A stretch of DNA of 64,000 nucleotides from Emcibacteraceae bacterium (GCA_021774795.1 JAJFIR010000031.1:372001-436000); one strand, 5' to 3'. Counted from the stretch's first letter, positions 35,341 through 45,440 are shown. Translations and numbers: made by a program. Notes: generated from the letters alone by a model not told the origin.

Positions 35341-36099
35341 TTAAATTCTCACTTTAATTCCTGCATCTGCCATGTGTTTTTTACATTCTTCGATACTATA
35401 TTCGCCAAAATGAAATATGGAAGCAGCAAGTACCCCGGTCGCGTGACCATCACGAATTCCCTCAACCATATGATCAAGTGTGCCTACACCACCAGAAGCA
35501 ATGACGGGTATAGTCACACTATCAGCAATTGCACGCGTTAGTTCAATATTAAAACCGCTTTTTGTCCCGTCACGGTCCATAGATGTTAAGAGAATTTCAC
35601 CCGCGCCATAAGACGCAACGATCCTGGCATATTCGATCGCATCAATACCTGTAGGCGTGCGTCCACCGTGCGTAAACACTTCGTATTTATTCGAACCGAC
35701 AGATTTAGCATCAATAGCAACAACAATGCATTGAGATCCGAATTTTTTTGCAAGCTCCCGCACAAGTTCCGGCCTTTTGACCGCAGCGGTCATGACAGAA
35801 ACCTTATCAGCACCCGCGAGAAGTAACTTTCTGACATCATCTTCCCTTCTCACGCCGCCGCCAACCGTAAGGGGAATAAAACACTGTTCAGCCGTTTTTT
35901 GCACTACATCGAGAATAATTGATCTATCGTCGCTTGACGCCGTAATGTCCAGAAAACATAATTCATCCGCGCCCGCAGCGTCATAAATTTTGGCTTGCTC
36001 AACGGGATCACCTGCATCCCTTAACCCAGTGAAGTTGACGCCCTTAACAACGCGGCCATCCTTGACATCGAGACAGGGAATGATACGAGCTTTCAGCAT
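35341..36099 (-). CDS. hisF: Imidazole glycerol phosphate synthase subunit HisF
   Basis: HisF is the cyclase half of IGP synthase, using ammonia from HisH. The 252-residue barrel has catalytic D11 in [15 protein letters not shown] and D131-equivalent in VAIDAKS. The phosphate sites are GGGVRR and [24 protein letters not shown] is the second half-barrel signature. The start overlaps the hisA stop by one base. Confidence 0.98.
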   Translation of the reverse strand: MLKARIIPCLDVKDGRVVKGVNFTGLRDAGDPVEQAKIYDAAGADELCFLDITASSDDRSIILDVVQKTAEQCFIPLTVGGGVRREDDVRKLLLAGADKVSVMTAAVKRPELVRELAKKFGSQCIVVAIDAKSVGSNKYEVFTHGGRTPTGIDAIEYARIVASYGAGEILLTSMDRDGTKSGFNIELTRAIADSVTIPVIASGGVGTLDHMVEGIRDGHATGVLAASIFHFGEYSIEECKKHMADAGIKVRI

Positions 36100-36839
36100 T
36101 ATGCGCCGTCCTTCAAGAATGATATTGCTTCCTTGATATCCAAATTGCCATCATAAAGAGCACGGCCGGAAATTGCCCCTTCTATGGTACCCGTTGCTTC
36201 CATCGTTGCTTCTTTTAACGTTTTCAAATCACGTAACGAAGAAACCCCGCCCGAGGCTATGATCGGGATATTTAACACATTTGCGAGGTCAATTGTGCTT
36301 TCTATGTTTAAGCCTGTCATTGTTCCGTCGCGATCAATGTCTGTGTAAATTATGCATGAAACTCCTGCATCTTCAAATTTCTTGCCGAGGTCGATCGCTG
36401 ATATACCTGATGTTTCGGCCCAGCCTTCCACGGCGACCATACCATCACGCGCATCAATACCGACAGCAATTTTACCTGGAAAATTTTTCGCCGCAGTTAT
36501 AACAATGTTAGGATCGCGAAGAGCGACTGTCCCCAATATCACACGACTAATCCCTGCCTCCATCCACTTTTGAATAGTACTCAAATCACGGACGCCGCCG
36601 CCCAGCTGGACAGGAATATTTACGTTCTCAAGAATTGATTTTACGGCATCACCATTAACAGGATGCCCTGCAAAAGCACCGTTTAAATCAACAATATGAA
36701 GCCATTCACAGCCTGCTTTTTCAAACTGTCTTGCCTGATCACGGGGATCATTGTTAAAAATAGTCGCCTGATCCATTTCACCTTTATAAAGGCGCACACA
36801 ATTTCCGTCCTTTAAATCAATAGCAGGAAATAATATCAT
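36099..36839 (-). CDS. hisA: Phosphoribosylformimino-5-aminoimidazole carboxamide ribotide isomerase HisA
   Basis: HisA isomerises ProFAR to PRFAR. The 246-residue barrel has D8 in [14 protein letters not shown], the loop [11 protein letters not shown] and D in [12 protein letters not shown], with [11 protein letters not shown] near the C-terminus. It is 3 bp after the GNAT gene that interrupts hisH-hisA and overlaps hisF by one base. Confidence 0.98.
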   Translation of the reverse strand: MILFPAIDLKDGNCVRLYKGEMDQATIFNNDPRDQARQFEKAGCEWLHIVDLNGAFAGHPVNGDAVKSILENVNIPVQLGGGVRDLSTIQKWMEAGISRVILGTVALRDPNIVITAAKNFPGKIAVGIDARDGMVAVEGWAETSGISAIDLGKKFEDAGVSCIIYTDIDRDGTMTGLNIESTIDLANVLNIPIIASGGVSSLRDLKTLKEATMEATGTIEGAISGRALYDGNLDIKEAISFLKDGA

Positions 36840-36842
36840 TCA

Positions 36843-37409
36843 TCAGTCCAAATTTTTGGAGTAGTAATAGCCCGAAACAAACATGTCATTAACCTTGGCA
36901 TAACGTTCTTTTATGCCCCAGCGATCCATGCCAATCCATTCACATATGGCAATGGCAGCCCGTTGATCCGCACTCATATGACATTCTAATGTACGGCACC
37001 CTTGCGCGCGGGCTACATCTTCTGCTTTTTGTAACATGGTTTTCGCAAGATTGTGCCCTCTCGCCCACGGAGCAAGGAAAAACGTTTCTATACTGCCGCG
37101 AAAAGCACCGGATTCGTTGTTAGCAGGCGGACGTACCAGTTGGCAACATCCCGCAATTTGACCGTCTATTCTTGAAATTATTAGGGTACGCTCCGGGATA
37201 AGAAAAACACCTTTCCAAAAGTTCTCCAATGTTTTTTCAGGTGGTGGTGCCAACCAGTTAAAGCCTTCGTGCGCCAAAATGGCGACACGCGTGGTTTCAC
37301 AAAGCTCCAATATATCTACATTGTCCAGACTGGTCACTTCTTCCACGCCCAGCCGTGGGCCGGTTTTTTCTTTTTCCGCTGCATCTGAACCAGTATTTTC
37401 ATTTTTCAT
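36843..37409 (-). CDS. GNAT-family N-acetyltransferase inside the histidine operon
   Basis: The 188-residue protein has the GNAT core: an acetyl-CoA-binding segment ARGHNLAKTMLQKAEDVA (R/QxxGxG/A-like), a beta strand before it (FRGSIETFFLAP) and QGCRTLECHM after it. The N-terminal 20 residues are charged and probably flexible. The ATG at 37409 is used because it starts just after the hisH stop; a GTG at 37424 would overlap hisH. The substrate is unknown. Its location between hisH and hisA, with 3 bp on either side, shows co-transcription with histidine synthesis. Confidence 0.85.
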   Translation of the reverse strand: MKNENTGSDAAEKEKTGPRLGVEEVTSLDNVDILELCETTRVAILAHEGFNWLAPPPEKTLENFWKGVFLIPERTLIISRIDGQIAGCCQLVRPPANNESGAFRGSIETFFLAPWARGHNLAKTMLQKAEDVARAQGCRTLECHMSADQRAAIAICEWIGMDRWGIKERYAKVNDMFVSGYYYSKNLD

Positions 37410-37411
37410 TT

Positions 37412-38053
37412 TTAAGGTGACCACTGTAAAAAGTTTTTAATTATTCGCAGTCCAATTTTCTGACTTTTTTCCGGATGAAATTGAGTGCCCGCGATATTGT
37501 CGCGTCCAATTATTGCCGCTATTTTAGTGCCGTAATTTACGTGAGCAAGTACATTTTCCAGGTCTGCGGCCTTAAAATGGTAGCCGTGAACAAAATAAGC
37601 ATGATCGCCACTATTTATCCCTTGGAGCATTGGGTGTCCAGACTTATCTATATGAAGGTTATTCCATCCCACATGCGGAATTTTTAAAGACGGATCATTT
37701 GTTATATCGATCTCTTCTACTATACCGTTTATCCATCCTAGTCCCTCTGTTTGCCCATGTTCAAGTCCTATTTTGCCCATAAGCTGCATGCCTACACAAA
37801 TTCCCAAAATTGGTTTAGCGTTTATCAAAACGGCTTCCTGCAATGCTTCTATCATTCCATCAAGAGAAGTTAAACTATTCATACAGTCTGCAAAGGCACC
37901 AACACCGGGCAATATAATTCTATCAGCCTTCTTCACATCATTAGGTGAAGCACTTACCAGAATTTCCATGTCGAGCCCCTCGGCGGCACGAACGGTTGAT
38001 TTTTCTGCCGAACGTAGATTGCCAGAGCCATAATCAATAATTATTGTTTTCAT
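37412..38053 (-). CDS. hisH: Imidazole glycerol phosphate synthase glutaminase subunit HisH
   Basis: HisH supplies ammonia to HisF. The 213-residue class I glutamine amidotransferase has the nucleophile Cys in ILGICVGMQLMG, and His-Glu in GTQFHPEKSQ. DYGSGNLRSAEKS and LPGVGAFADCM are HisH signatures. It is 2 bp after hisB and precedes the GNAT gene. Confidence 0.98.
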   Translation of the reverse strand: MKTIIIDYGSGNLRSAEKSTVRAAEGLDMEILVSASPNDVKKADRIILPGVGAFADCMNSLTSLDGMIEALQEAVLINAKPILGICVGMQLMGKIGLEHGQTEGLGWINGIVEEIDITNDPSLKIPHVGWNNLHIDKSGHPMLQGINSGDHAYFVHGYHFKAADLENVLAHVNYGTKIAAIIGRDNIAGTQFHPEKSQKIGLRIIKNFLQWSP

Positions 38054-38055
38054 TA

Positions 38056-38658
38056 CTAATCTGATTTATCGCCGATCATTCCTTTTGTTGACGGAATAGC
38101 ATCGGATTTACGCGGGTCAATTTCAATAGCTTGTCGCACGGCACGCGCCAATGCTTTATAGGACGATTCAATAATATGGTGATTATTTTCGCCGTACATA
38201 TTTTCTACGTGCAACGTAATTCCGGCACCATGAGCAAATGCCCTAAACCATTCCAAAAATAGCTCTGTATCCATGTCACCTAATTTATCGCGGCTAAAAT
38301 CAACTTTAAATATGATAAATGGTCGTCCGGAAATATCAACAGAACAGCGCGTACATGTTTCGTCCATAGGTATTATTGCGTTTCCGTAACGTGTAATACC
38401 CCGTAAATCACCAAGTGCTTTAGCAATAGCTTGCCCAACCACGATACCAACATCTTCGGTGGTATGATGGAAATCAATATGAGTGTCACCTGTAGCTTTT
38501 AAAGATATATCGATTAAACTATGACGGGAAAGCTGTTCCATCATATGATCTAAAAATCCTATGCCGGTATCAACGTCATAAATACCATCACCATCCAGGT
38601 TAACCGTCACAGAAACCGATGTTTCCTTGGTCGTGCGCTCTACGGTTGCTTTGCGCAT
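38056..38658 (-). CDS. hisB: Imidazoleglycerol-phosphate dehydratase HisB
   Basis: HisB dehydrates IGP to imidazole acetol phosphate. The 200-residue Mn enzyme has the metal-binding repeats [27 protein letters not shown]-type (here [13 protein letters not shown]) and [16 protein letters not shown]. The start at 38658 ([10 protein letters not shown]) is chosen because AGGAG lies 6 nt upstream. Earlier in-frame ATGs at 38664 and 38685 would lie inside or ahead of this site. It heads the minus-strand his unit, divergent from hslV. Confidence 0.97.
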   Translation of the reverse strand: MRKATVERTTKETSVSVTVNLDGDGIYDVDTGIGFLDHMMEQLSRHSLIDISLKATGDTHIDFHHTTEDVGIVVGQAIAKALGDLRGITRYGNAIIPMDETCTRCSVDISGRPFIIFKVDFSRDKLGDMDTELFLEWFRAFAHGAGITLHVENMYGENNHHIIESSYKALARAVRQAIEIDPRKSDAIPSTKGMIGDKSD

Positions 38659-38773
38659 GAACATCTCCTTTTTATTGGCATACACTAATTTCCTGACATA
38701 TAGCAGTCCTTTGTAAAAAGTGCTAGCGTTTGGCGAAAAACTTTAGGTATTTTTAGTAAAAATCAAGAAGCCT

Positions 38774-38802
38774 CTTGACCATAGTAAAAAAATTCCCCAC
38801 AT
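38774..38802 (+). promoter_or_regulatory. Probable sigma-32 heat-shock promoter of hslVU
   Basis: CTTGAC (38774-38779) and CCCCACAT (38795-38802), separated by 15 bp, match the heat-shock sigma factor consensus (CTTGAAA and CCCCATnT with a 13-15 bp spacer). Transcription would begin near 38808, about 30 bp before the hslV ATG. hslVU is a known sigma-32 regulon member. Confidence 0.6.
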
Positions 38803-38838
38803 GTTAATTCATGGCTTAGACAAAATAGGTTTAAAAAG

Positions 38839-39387
38839 ATGGCGGAACAAACAAATGGGTGGCGCGGCACAACAATACTAAGTGTACGCAAAGGCAACAA
38901 AGTAGTCATTGTCGGTGATGGGCAAGTGTCTCTCGGCAATACAGTAATTAAAGCAAATGCAAAGAAAGTTCGCCGCATTGGTGATGGCGATGTCATAGCC
39001 GGTTTTGCCGGATCGACTGCGGACGCGTTTGCCTTATTTGAAAGATTGGAAGAAAAACTCGAGCGCTATAACGGTCAACTTACGCGCGCTTGCGTTGAAA
39101 TGGCCAAAGATTGGCGAACAGACCGGTATCTTCGCAAATTAGAAGCAATGATGGCCGTTGTTGATAAGGATGTATCACTGATATTAACAGGCACCGGTGA
39201 TGTCTTGGAACCCGCAGATGGGCTGATTGCCATCGGGTCAGGTGGAAATTACGCCCTTGCCGCCGCAAAAGCACTGATGGATCAGGATCTTGACGCTGAG
39301 GAAATTGGCAAGAAAGCACTCGGTATTGCCGCTGATATTTGCGTCTATACGAATAATAATCTAACCGTAGAAACTTTGAAAATATAA
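38839..39387 (+). CDS. hslV: ATP-dependent protease proteolytic subunit HslV
   Basis: HslV is the threonine peptidase of the HslUV (ClpQY) protease. The 182-residue protein has a short propeptide. The mature N-terminal catalytic Thr is T11 in [44 protein letters not shown] and [14 protein letters not shown] are family motifs. It is 14 bp before hslU. A heat-shock-type promoter precedes it. Confidence 0.98.
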   Translation: MAEQTNGWRGTTILSVRKGNKVVIVGDGQVSLGNTVIKANAKKVRRIGDGDVIAGFAGSTADAFALFERLEEKLERYNGQLTRACVEMAKDWRTDRYLRKLEAMMAVVDKDVSLILTGTGDVLEPADGLIAIGSGGNYALAAAKALMDQDLDAEEIGKKALGIAADICVYTNNNLTVETLKI

Positions 39388-39401
39388 TACTGGAAAATTA
39401 A

Positions 39402-40712
39402 ATGACATCTTTTTCACCACGTGAAATCGTATCTGAATTGGACCGCTATATCATTGGTCAAAAACCTGCTAAGCGGGCAGTTGCTATCGCGCTACGCAAC
39501 CGGTGGCGGCGTCAGGAATTAGAAGGAGAGATGAAAGAAGAAGTCCTCCCGAAAAATATCCTGATGATCGGCCCAACAGGCGTTGGAAAAACTGAAATTT
39601 CCAGAAGGTTGGCGAAGCTTGCAAATGCCCCATTTGTAAAAGTTGAAGCAACGAAATTCACCGAAGTGGGTTATGTAGGGCGGGATGTCGAACAAATAGT
39701 GCGTGATCTTATGGAAATTTCCATCAGCCTTATTCGTGAAAAGAAGAAAAAAAGTGTTACCAGTAAAGCGGAACTTTCAGCAGAAGAGCGCATTTTGGAT
39801 GCTCTCGTCGGTGAAACAGCAAGCGACGACACACGTCAGAAATTCAGAAAAATGCTTCGTGAAGGTGAACTTGACGAAAAAGAAATTGAAGTTGACGTCA
39901 TTGAAAACCAAAGCTCGAACATGCCATCGTTCGATATACCGGGCATGCCGGGAGCTAGTATGGGCATGTTAAATCTTGGTGATATCATCGGTGGTGCCAT
40001 GGGCGCAAAAACCGAAAAAAAGAAACTGACTGTTTCAGAGGCTCTGATGGTACTAGCCAGTGATGAGAGCGAAAAACTACTGGATGAAGACGGTATTATT
40101 CGTGAAGCAATTGAAAACACTGAGCAAACAGGTATCGTTTTTATTGATGAAATTGATAAAATAGCCGGGCGATCCAACCGTAATAGCGGCGAAGTCAGCC
40201 GCGAAGGTGTGCAACGTGATTTACTGCCACTTATTGAAGGTTGCACGGTCTCAACAAAACACGGTAATATAAAAACAGATCATATATTATTCATTGCTTC
40301 CGGCGCTTTTTCGGTCGCCAAACCTTCTGACCTGCTACCTGAACTTCAAGGCCGCTTGCCAATTCGTGTGGAACTTTCAGCGCTCACCGAAGATGATTTT
40401 AAACATATTCTGGTTGAGCCGGATTACAGCTTGATCAAGCAATATGTTGCCCTTCTTGGAACCGAAGATGTGACACTTGATTTCACGGAAGACGGCATCG
40501 CTGCCATAGCAAAAATGTCAGCGACAATTAACGAGAGTGTTGAAAACATTGGTGCAAGAAGACTTCATACCGTTTTGGAACGGGTTCTTGATGATATTAG
40601 CTTTGAAGCCACTGATATGGAAGCATGCAAAATTATCATTGACGCAAAATATGTCTCTGATCACATAGGAAATCTTGCTGATACTTCTGATTTATCCAAG
40701 TTTATTTTGTAA
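39402..40712 (+). CDS. hslU: ATP-dependent protease ATPase subunit HslU
   Basis: HslU is the AAA+ unfoldase feeding substrates to HslV. The 436-residue protein has [27 protein letters not shown], Walker A in [11 protein letters not shown], an inserted I domain (about 110-235, charged) and Walker B in VFIDEIDKI. Sensor 2 is in [13 protein letters not shown]. The HslV-docking C-terminus is LSKFIL. It is paired with hslV in one transcription unit. Confidence 0.98.
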   Translation: MTSFSPREIVSELDRYIIGQKPAKRAVAIALRNRWRRQELEGEMKEEVLPKNILMIGPTGVGKTEISRRLAKLANAPFVKVEATKFTEVGYVGRDVEQIVRDLMEISISLIREKKKKSVTSKAELSAEERILDALVGETASDDTRQKFRKMLREGELDEKEIEVDVIENQSSNMPSFDIPGMPGASMGMLNLGDIIGGAMGAKTEKKKLTVSEALMVLASDESEKLLDEDGIIREAIENTEQTGIVFIDEIDKIAGRSNRNSGEVSREGVQRDLLPLIEGCTVSTKHGNIKTDHILFIASGAFSVAKPSDLLPELQGRLPIRVELSALTEDDFKHILVEPDYSLIKQYVALLGTEDVTLDFTEDGIAAIAKMSATINESVENIGARRLHTVLERVLDDISFEATDMEACKIIIDAKYVSDHIGNLADTSDLSKFIL

Positions 40713-40718
40713 AGACAA

Positions 40719-42785
40719 TTATATTTTCTCTACATTACAAAGGCTTGATTTAAATCCCGGGAATCCAGTGATCTCGCAAAGAGCTTCATCGGAAAATAAA
40801 TAGTTGACCGGTGCCTCTGGCCAGCCATGTGGTATATGAACAACGCCTGGCGATATTTCATCTGTTACCAATGCCCTAATTTTAACTTCACCAACCGGTG
40901 AAGAAGCCCGAAGCCAATTATTGTCCTCAACACCCATATTGGCTGCATCATTACTATTGATTTTGAGCACAGGGTATGGCTCGAGCACACGTAAGGTTTC
41001 CAGTTTTCGACCTTGAGAATGTTGATAATTTTTACTACGGCTACCGGACGTCAGAATAAACGGATAATCCTTGGCGATTTCAGGGGTGCTAACCGGTGAC
41101 CAATAGGGTTCTTTATAAATCGGTAAGCCCTCATAGTTATAGTCTTGCAAAATATTACAGACGAATTCGACTTTCCCTGATTTGGTTTCGAAGCCGCTAT
41201 TTTCGTATTTACGTTCTATTTCGGGACCAAGATCATAAGGCGCGAATTCGCCTTTTTCGGGAAGGTCATCCAGTTTATATCCCGTGCCTTCAAGCCTTTC
41301 TTCGAATGAGGCCTTTATATCACCGTCCCAAAAACCTTCTTTAAGGCCAAGTGCTTCAGCAACCGCAAACATTATATCAGCGTCTGCTTTTGCTTCGCCT
41401 TTCGGCTCTATAACATTGGGGCGGTAGCGAACACGGTCACCACCGATAATCAGGGATTCGCGTTCTAAATGCGTTGCAGCAGGTAACGAGACGTTCGCAT
41501 GTTTTCTGGTAGGCGTATCGTAAAAATCGCTTACACTGAAAAAATCGAGCTTATCCATAAGTTTTTCCAAACGTCCGTAGTTTGGGTACATCATGATATT
41601 GGCACCAATGGAAAAAATTGCTTTAATTTTTCCACTTTCTATCCAGTCAGAAAGCACCATACCCTGCCCTTCCGCATAATGATTGATAAATACAGGAAAT
41701 TTTTCATTACCAATCGGATCACTCAATGTAGGCAATACTTCTTTATGAAGTGTGATGCTGTTTTCCGAAATACCACCCGGCTGCATATTACCCCCTTTAA
41801 TATCAATGTTTCCGGTTAGGGCCGGGAGCAATATAAGTGCACGGTGGTTTTGACAGGCATTACTATGGTGTACTGTCGCTTGCGGTGAGAACGAAATTTG
41901 TGCCGGCTTATTGGTCGCGTATATTCGGGCTGCTTTTTTGATAAGTTCTTTATCAACTCCCGTTATTTTCTCAGTTTTTTCCGGTGTAAATTCTTTTACA
42001 TATTCTTCATATTCAGAAACGCCGTGACACCAGTTATCTAAAAATTCCCGGTCTTCGATGCCTTCATTTAAGATGACATGTGCAATACCGAGTGCGAGTG
42101 CCCCATCCGTGCCTGGTCGCAGCCTTAAATGTATGTCAGCTTTCTTTGCCAGCGATGTTAAACGTGGATCAACGACGATTAGTGGAATGTCTGTTTCCTT
42201 GAACAAATAATGCTTATCAAACGGTAATTGAGAATTTTCTGTATCGTTACTCCAAACGACTCGGCAACGGGTTTCTTTCTGAAATGTGCGGCTGGTACCA
42301 TAGAAATAACCATAATTGTCACCGTAAGTAATCGCCGACGCGACCCGAGTTGCGGAAAAACAACAGCTTGATTCAGTAATATAATGCGGAGAACCAAACA
42401 GATAAGCGAGCCTTTGCATATATGGTCTGGGTTCCTTGGTATAACCCACAACGAATGCAACAGATTGGGGGCCATATTTTTCTTTTACATCATTCAAACG
42501 CTGCGCAATATGTTTGATCGTATCGTCCCATGAAGCACGCTGCCATTCGCCGGAATTATCCCCACGAATTTCAGGAAAAAGTAAACGTTGGTTACTTTCC
42601 CGGTGTTCGATCATGGCACTGCCACGAATACAGTCAGGAAGAGCCACTTCTGTCACTATTTTTTCGTGAGCCGTGCCGTCAGCGCGTGTATGAACCTGAA
42701 TTTCACAATTGGCAGAACACATATAACATGTGGAGGTTTCTTGCTGATCCGCCTCTTGTCGTTTTAACATACCCGAAATTTTCAT
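40719..42785 (-). CDS. Stand-alone molybdopterin oxidoreductase (DMSO reductase family)
   Basis: The 688-residue protein binds an N-terminal 4Fe-4S cluster through C20, C23, C27 and C52 (CYMCSANC, then CIRG). It carries the Mo-bis-PGD domains, and the likely Mo ligand is C141 or C142 in TESSCCFSA. There is no Tat or other signal peptide, so it should be cytoplasmic. No partner subunit is encoded next to it. Its substrate cannot be assigned. The divergent neighbour, a persulfide-dioxygenase-like enzyme, hints at sulfur chemistry but does not prove it. The end is at 40719, 6 bp from the convergent hslU stop. Confidence 0.88.
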   Translation of the reverse strand: MKISGMLKRQEADQQETSTCYMCSANCEIQVHTRADGTAHEKIVTEVALPDCIRGSAMIEHRESNQRLLFPEIRGDNSGEWQRASWDDTIKHIAQRLNDVKEKYGPQSVAFVVGYTKEPRPYMQRLAYLFGSPHYITESSCCFSATRVASAITYGDNYGYFYGTSRTFQKETRCRVVWSNDTENSQLPFDKHYLFKETDIPLIVVDPRLTSLAKKADIHLRLRPGTDGALALGIAHVILNEGIEDREFLDNWCHGVSEYEEYVKEFTPEKTEKITGVDKELIKKAARIYATNKPAQISFSPQATVHHSNACQNHRALILLPALTGNIDIKGGNMQPGGISENSITLHKEVLPTLSDPIGNEKFPVFINHYAEGQGMVLSDWIESGKIKAIFSIGANIMMYPNYGRLEKLMDKLDFFSVSDFYDTPTRKHANVSLPAATHLERESLIIGGDRVRYRPNVIEPKGEAKADADIMFAVAEALGLKEGFWDGDIKASFEERLEGTGYKLDDLPEKGEFAPYDLGPEIERKYENSGFETKSGKVEFVCNILQDYNYEGLPIYKEPYWSPVSTPEIAKDYPFILTSGSRSKNYQHSQGRKLETLRVLEPYPVLKINSNDAANMGVEDNNWLRASSPVGEVKIRALVTDEISPGVVHIPHGWPEAPVNYLFSDEALCEITGFPGFKSSLCNVEKI

Positions 42786-42945
42786 GGCCTGCTCCTAAAG
42801 CATTAACAACTTACATTTTAACAAATATCAAAAATATTTCCAATATTAATTGATAAACAGATTAAGTAATAATCTGAATTTACTTTATGCGCGGAACATG
42901 ATTTTATATTATCTTAGTTTAAGTAGAAAAATAAGAGCGAACAAT

Positions 42946-43815
42946 ATGACAAACAAATCATCCGCCGAAGTAAAAGCCTTCTTTGATCACGACACCTACA
43001 CGGTTACCTATGTTATTGCCGACCATACCAAAGGTATTTGTGCAATCATCGACCCGGTTCTTGACTATGATCCTGATTCCGGACGTACGCACACGGCATC
43101 TGCTGATCAAGTAATCGATTATATAAATGAGAAAAACTATACATGCCAATGGATATTGGAAACCCATGTTCACGCTGATCATTTAAGTTCCGCGCCCTAT
43201 TTAAAATCCAAACTTGGCGGTAAAACTGCCATTGGTAATCATGTGCCTGACATCCAAAAAACATTTGGCCCTATTTTTAACGCTGGCCCCGAATTCGCCA
43301 TTGACGGTAGACAGTTTGATCATTTATTTGGTGACAATGAAACATTTAAAATCGGAACACTAAAAGGAACCGTGTTTCATACACCCGGTCATACGCCCGC
43401 CTGTGTTTCCTATATAATCGGCGATAGCTGTTTTGTGGGCGATACCTTGTTTATGCCTGATTTCGGCACTGCAAGATGTGATTTTCCAGGTGGGGATGCC
43501 TCACAATTATACGATTCAATCCAAAGAATATTATCATTGCCCGACGACACAATATTATACATGTGTCATGATTACGCACCGGGTGGCAGGGAATATAAGT
43601 GGGTTACATCCGTCAAAGAGCAAAAAGAACAAAATATTCATATTGCCAGCAAAAATCGCGAGCAATATATTAAAGCCAGAACCGAACGTGACGCTGAACT
43701 TAGCATGCCAAAATTAATCCTTCCGTCGGTGCAGGTGAATATGCGTGCGGGTGATTTTCCACCTACAGATGATAATGGTGTTTCTTACTTAAAAATTCCC
43801 ATTAATATGCTGTAG
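42946..43815 (+). CDS. Persulfide dioxygenase-like metallo-beta-lactamase-fold enzyme
   Basis: The 289-residue protein has the metal motif HVHADHLSS and HTPGHTPACVSYIIGD. VGDTLFMPDFGTARCDFPGGDA and MCHDYAPGGREY match the ETHE1/BLH branch of MBL-fold proteins. ETHE1 enzymes oxidise glutathione persulfide to sulfite. The ATG at 42946 gives the usual start MTNKSSAEVKAFFDHDTYTV. The frame is open to 42850, but the extra 32 residues look unlike protein. It is divergent from the Mo oxidoreductase (160 bp apart) and ends 3 bp from the small gene 43819-43962. The persulfide role is inferred from family membership. Confidence 0.9.
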   Translation: MTNKSSAEVKAFFDHDTYTVTYVIADHTKGICAIIDPVLDYDPDSGRTHTASADQVIDYINEKNYTCQWILETHVHADHLSSAPYLKSKLGGKTAIGNHVPDIQKTFGPIFNAGPEFAIDGRQFDHLFGDNETFKIGTLKGTVFHTPGHTPACVSYIIGDSCFVGDTLFMPDFGTARCDFPGGDASQLYDSIQRILSLPDDTILYMCHDYAPGGREYKWVTSVKEQKEQNIHIASKNREQYIKARTERDAELSMPKLILPSVQVNMRAGDFPPTDDNGVSYLKIPINML

Positions 43816-43818
43816 AAC

Positions 43819-43962
43819 TTAGTGGCACCAAACACCATGAGTGTCCACATGGCGAAACCAGTCGCTCTCTGACCAATAACGGCTAAGGTCGGCTGGTGGC
43901 AATGGGCATTTATAGAGCCCTTTTTTAAAACATATTTTTTTCTGCTTGAAAGTGAAAGCCAT
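43819..43962 (-). CDS. 47-residue Cys/His/Trp-rich small protein
   Basis: This short protein starts MAFTFKQKKICFKKG and has a Trp/His/Asp-rich second half: PPADLSRYW, ESDWFRHVD, GVWCH. Three Cys (C11, C19, C46), three His and three Trp in 47 residues suggest a folded metal-binding or redox domain. AAGGAG lies 7 nt before the ATG at 43962. The overlapping frame starting at 43967 has the same sequence only 2 nt upstream, so it is less likely. It converges on the MBL gene with 3 bp between stops. No family is recognised. Confidence 0.55.
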   Translation of the reverse strand: MAFTFKQKKICFKKGLYKCPLPPADLSRYWSESDWFRHVDTHGVWCH

Positions 43963-44231
43963 ATCATTTCTCCTTTTATGAGAACATATAACCTTATTTT
44001 TAGAATTAATCAAGAACAAAATAAGAACATATAAGAATAATCAGATTATATTTTATATTTATAAAACATGCCGGAACCGCAATCTTTTTTTCGACAACTG
44101 CATTATAATCTGTTAGAACGATTCCAATTAGATGTTCCAGACGTTCATCATATGCCCTAAGTAACCTCCCGATAATTGAGTTCAACAGTGTATATCAACG
44201 CCAGTTCATAAATTGAACGAACGAGAGACCT

Positions 44232-45440
44232 ATGACTAAAAGAGTAAACCGTCTTAATATTAAAGAATTCATAGTCATAATGGCTGTGTTAATGTCGGTG
44301 ACGGCGTTATCAATCGATTCGATGCTGCCTGCTCTCGGGCAGATGGCGACCGATTTAAATGTTCAAAAAGCCAATGACATTCAATTGGTTATTTCCTCTA
44401 TTTTCTTTGGCATGGCCTTTGGCATTATGATTTATGGCCCTTATGCGGATTCGTTTGGCCGCAAGAACGCAATATACCTTGGTATCACAATATTTCTTGC
44501 CGGAACATTGGTTTCCATTTTTGCGTCGGACTTAAATACCATGCTGATCGGCCGGGCAATTCAGGGCTTCGGTTCCGCATCATGCCGGGTTGTCAGCCTT
44601 GCTATTATCCGCGATAAATATGAAGGCGCGGAAATGGCGAAAATCATGTCGCTGATCATGATGGTGTTTATCATGGTTCCCGCACTTGCCCCCCTCCTTG
44701 GGCAGGGCATCTTATTTTTTGCCAGTTGGCAGGCTATTTTCTGGTTTATATTTGCCTTTGCATTGCTTGGAACGCTTTGGATGCATTTTCGCCAGCGGGA
44801 AACTTTATTACCTCGGGACAGACGGCCTTTTTCAGTTTCAATCATCATTTCAGGTACCATAGAAACCGTTACAAACCCGGTTTCACTTGGTTATACGTTT
44901 ATGTCGGGTATTTTATTTGGCGCATTTGTTTCTTACTTGAGCACAGCACAGCAAATTATGCAGGTGCAATATGGACTGGGGGAAATGTTTGCGGTTTATT
45001 TTGGTATATTAGCCGTTGCTTACGGTTTCGCGTCATTTTTAAATTCGAGGCTGGTTACAAAGTTTTCAATGCAAAAAGTTTGTCTCTTCTTCCTTGTTCT
45101 TCACACGACTATTTCGTTTGCCTTCAGCATATTAACGATTACGCAATCGGGAAATCTTATTTTTCCGGTTTTTTATGTGTATATGCTTCTCACATTTTTC
45201 TGTCTTGGGGTGCTATTTGGCAATTTCAGCAGTCTTGCCCTGCAACCATTCGGCCATATGGCAGGTATTGCCACATCGGTCATTAGTGCCATACAAACTC
45301 TACTGGCGGTTATCGTAGGTGGTATTATAGGCCAGTTTTATAACGGCACGGTCCAACCTTTGATAGCCTGCTTTCTCGTCTGCGGGGTGGTCACTTTGAT
45401 AATTTTCCTGCGTATAAAAAATCCGAAAATAAATAGTTAA
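44232..45440 (+). CDS. MFS transporter, Bcr/CflA drug-resistance type
   Basis: The 402-residue inner-membrane protein has 12 predicted helices. VTALSIDSMLPALGQMATDLNV, with the D in the first helix, and GMAFGIMIYGPYADSFGRKNAIYLG (the loop 2-3 motif) are typical of the Bcr/CflA subfamily. Members export drugs or small peptides by proton antiport. Substrate is not predictable. Its neighbours are unrelated, and no regulator gene is seen beside it. Confidence 0.92.
   Translation: MTKRVNRLNIKEFIVIMAVLMSVTALSIDSMLPALGQMATDLNVQKANDIQLVISSIFFGMAFGIMIYGPYADSFGRKNAIYLGITIFLAGTLVSIFASDLNTMLIGRAIQGFGSASCRVVSLAIIRDKYEGAEMAKIMSLIMMVFIMVPALAPLLGQGILFFASWQAIFWFIFAFALLGTLWMHFRQRETLLPRDRRPFSVSIIISGTIETVTNPVSLGYTFMSGILFGAFVSYLSTAQQIMQVQYGLGEMFAVYFGILAVAYGFASFLNSRLVTKFSMQKVCLFFLVLHTTISFAFSILTITQSGNLIFPVFYVYMLLTFFCLGVLFGNFSSLALQPFGHMAGIATSVISAIQTLLAVIVGGIIGQFYNGTVQPLIACFLVCGVVTLIIFLRIKNPKINS

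Noticed and set aside
42850-42945. N-terminal extension of the MBL-fold protein
   Set aside because: The added 32 residues are hydrophobic and basic, unlike the family, and the ATG at 42946 gives the expected start.
43785-43967. 60-codon minus-strand frame overlapping the small protein gene
   Set aside because: Same ribosome binding site only 2 nt from its ATG, and it overlaps the end of the MBL gene; the frame from 43962 fits better.
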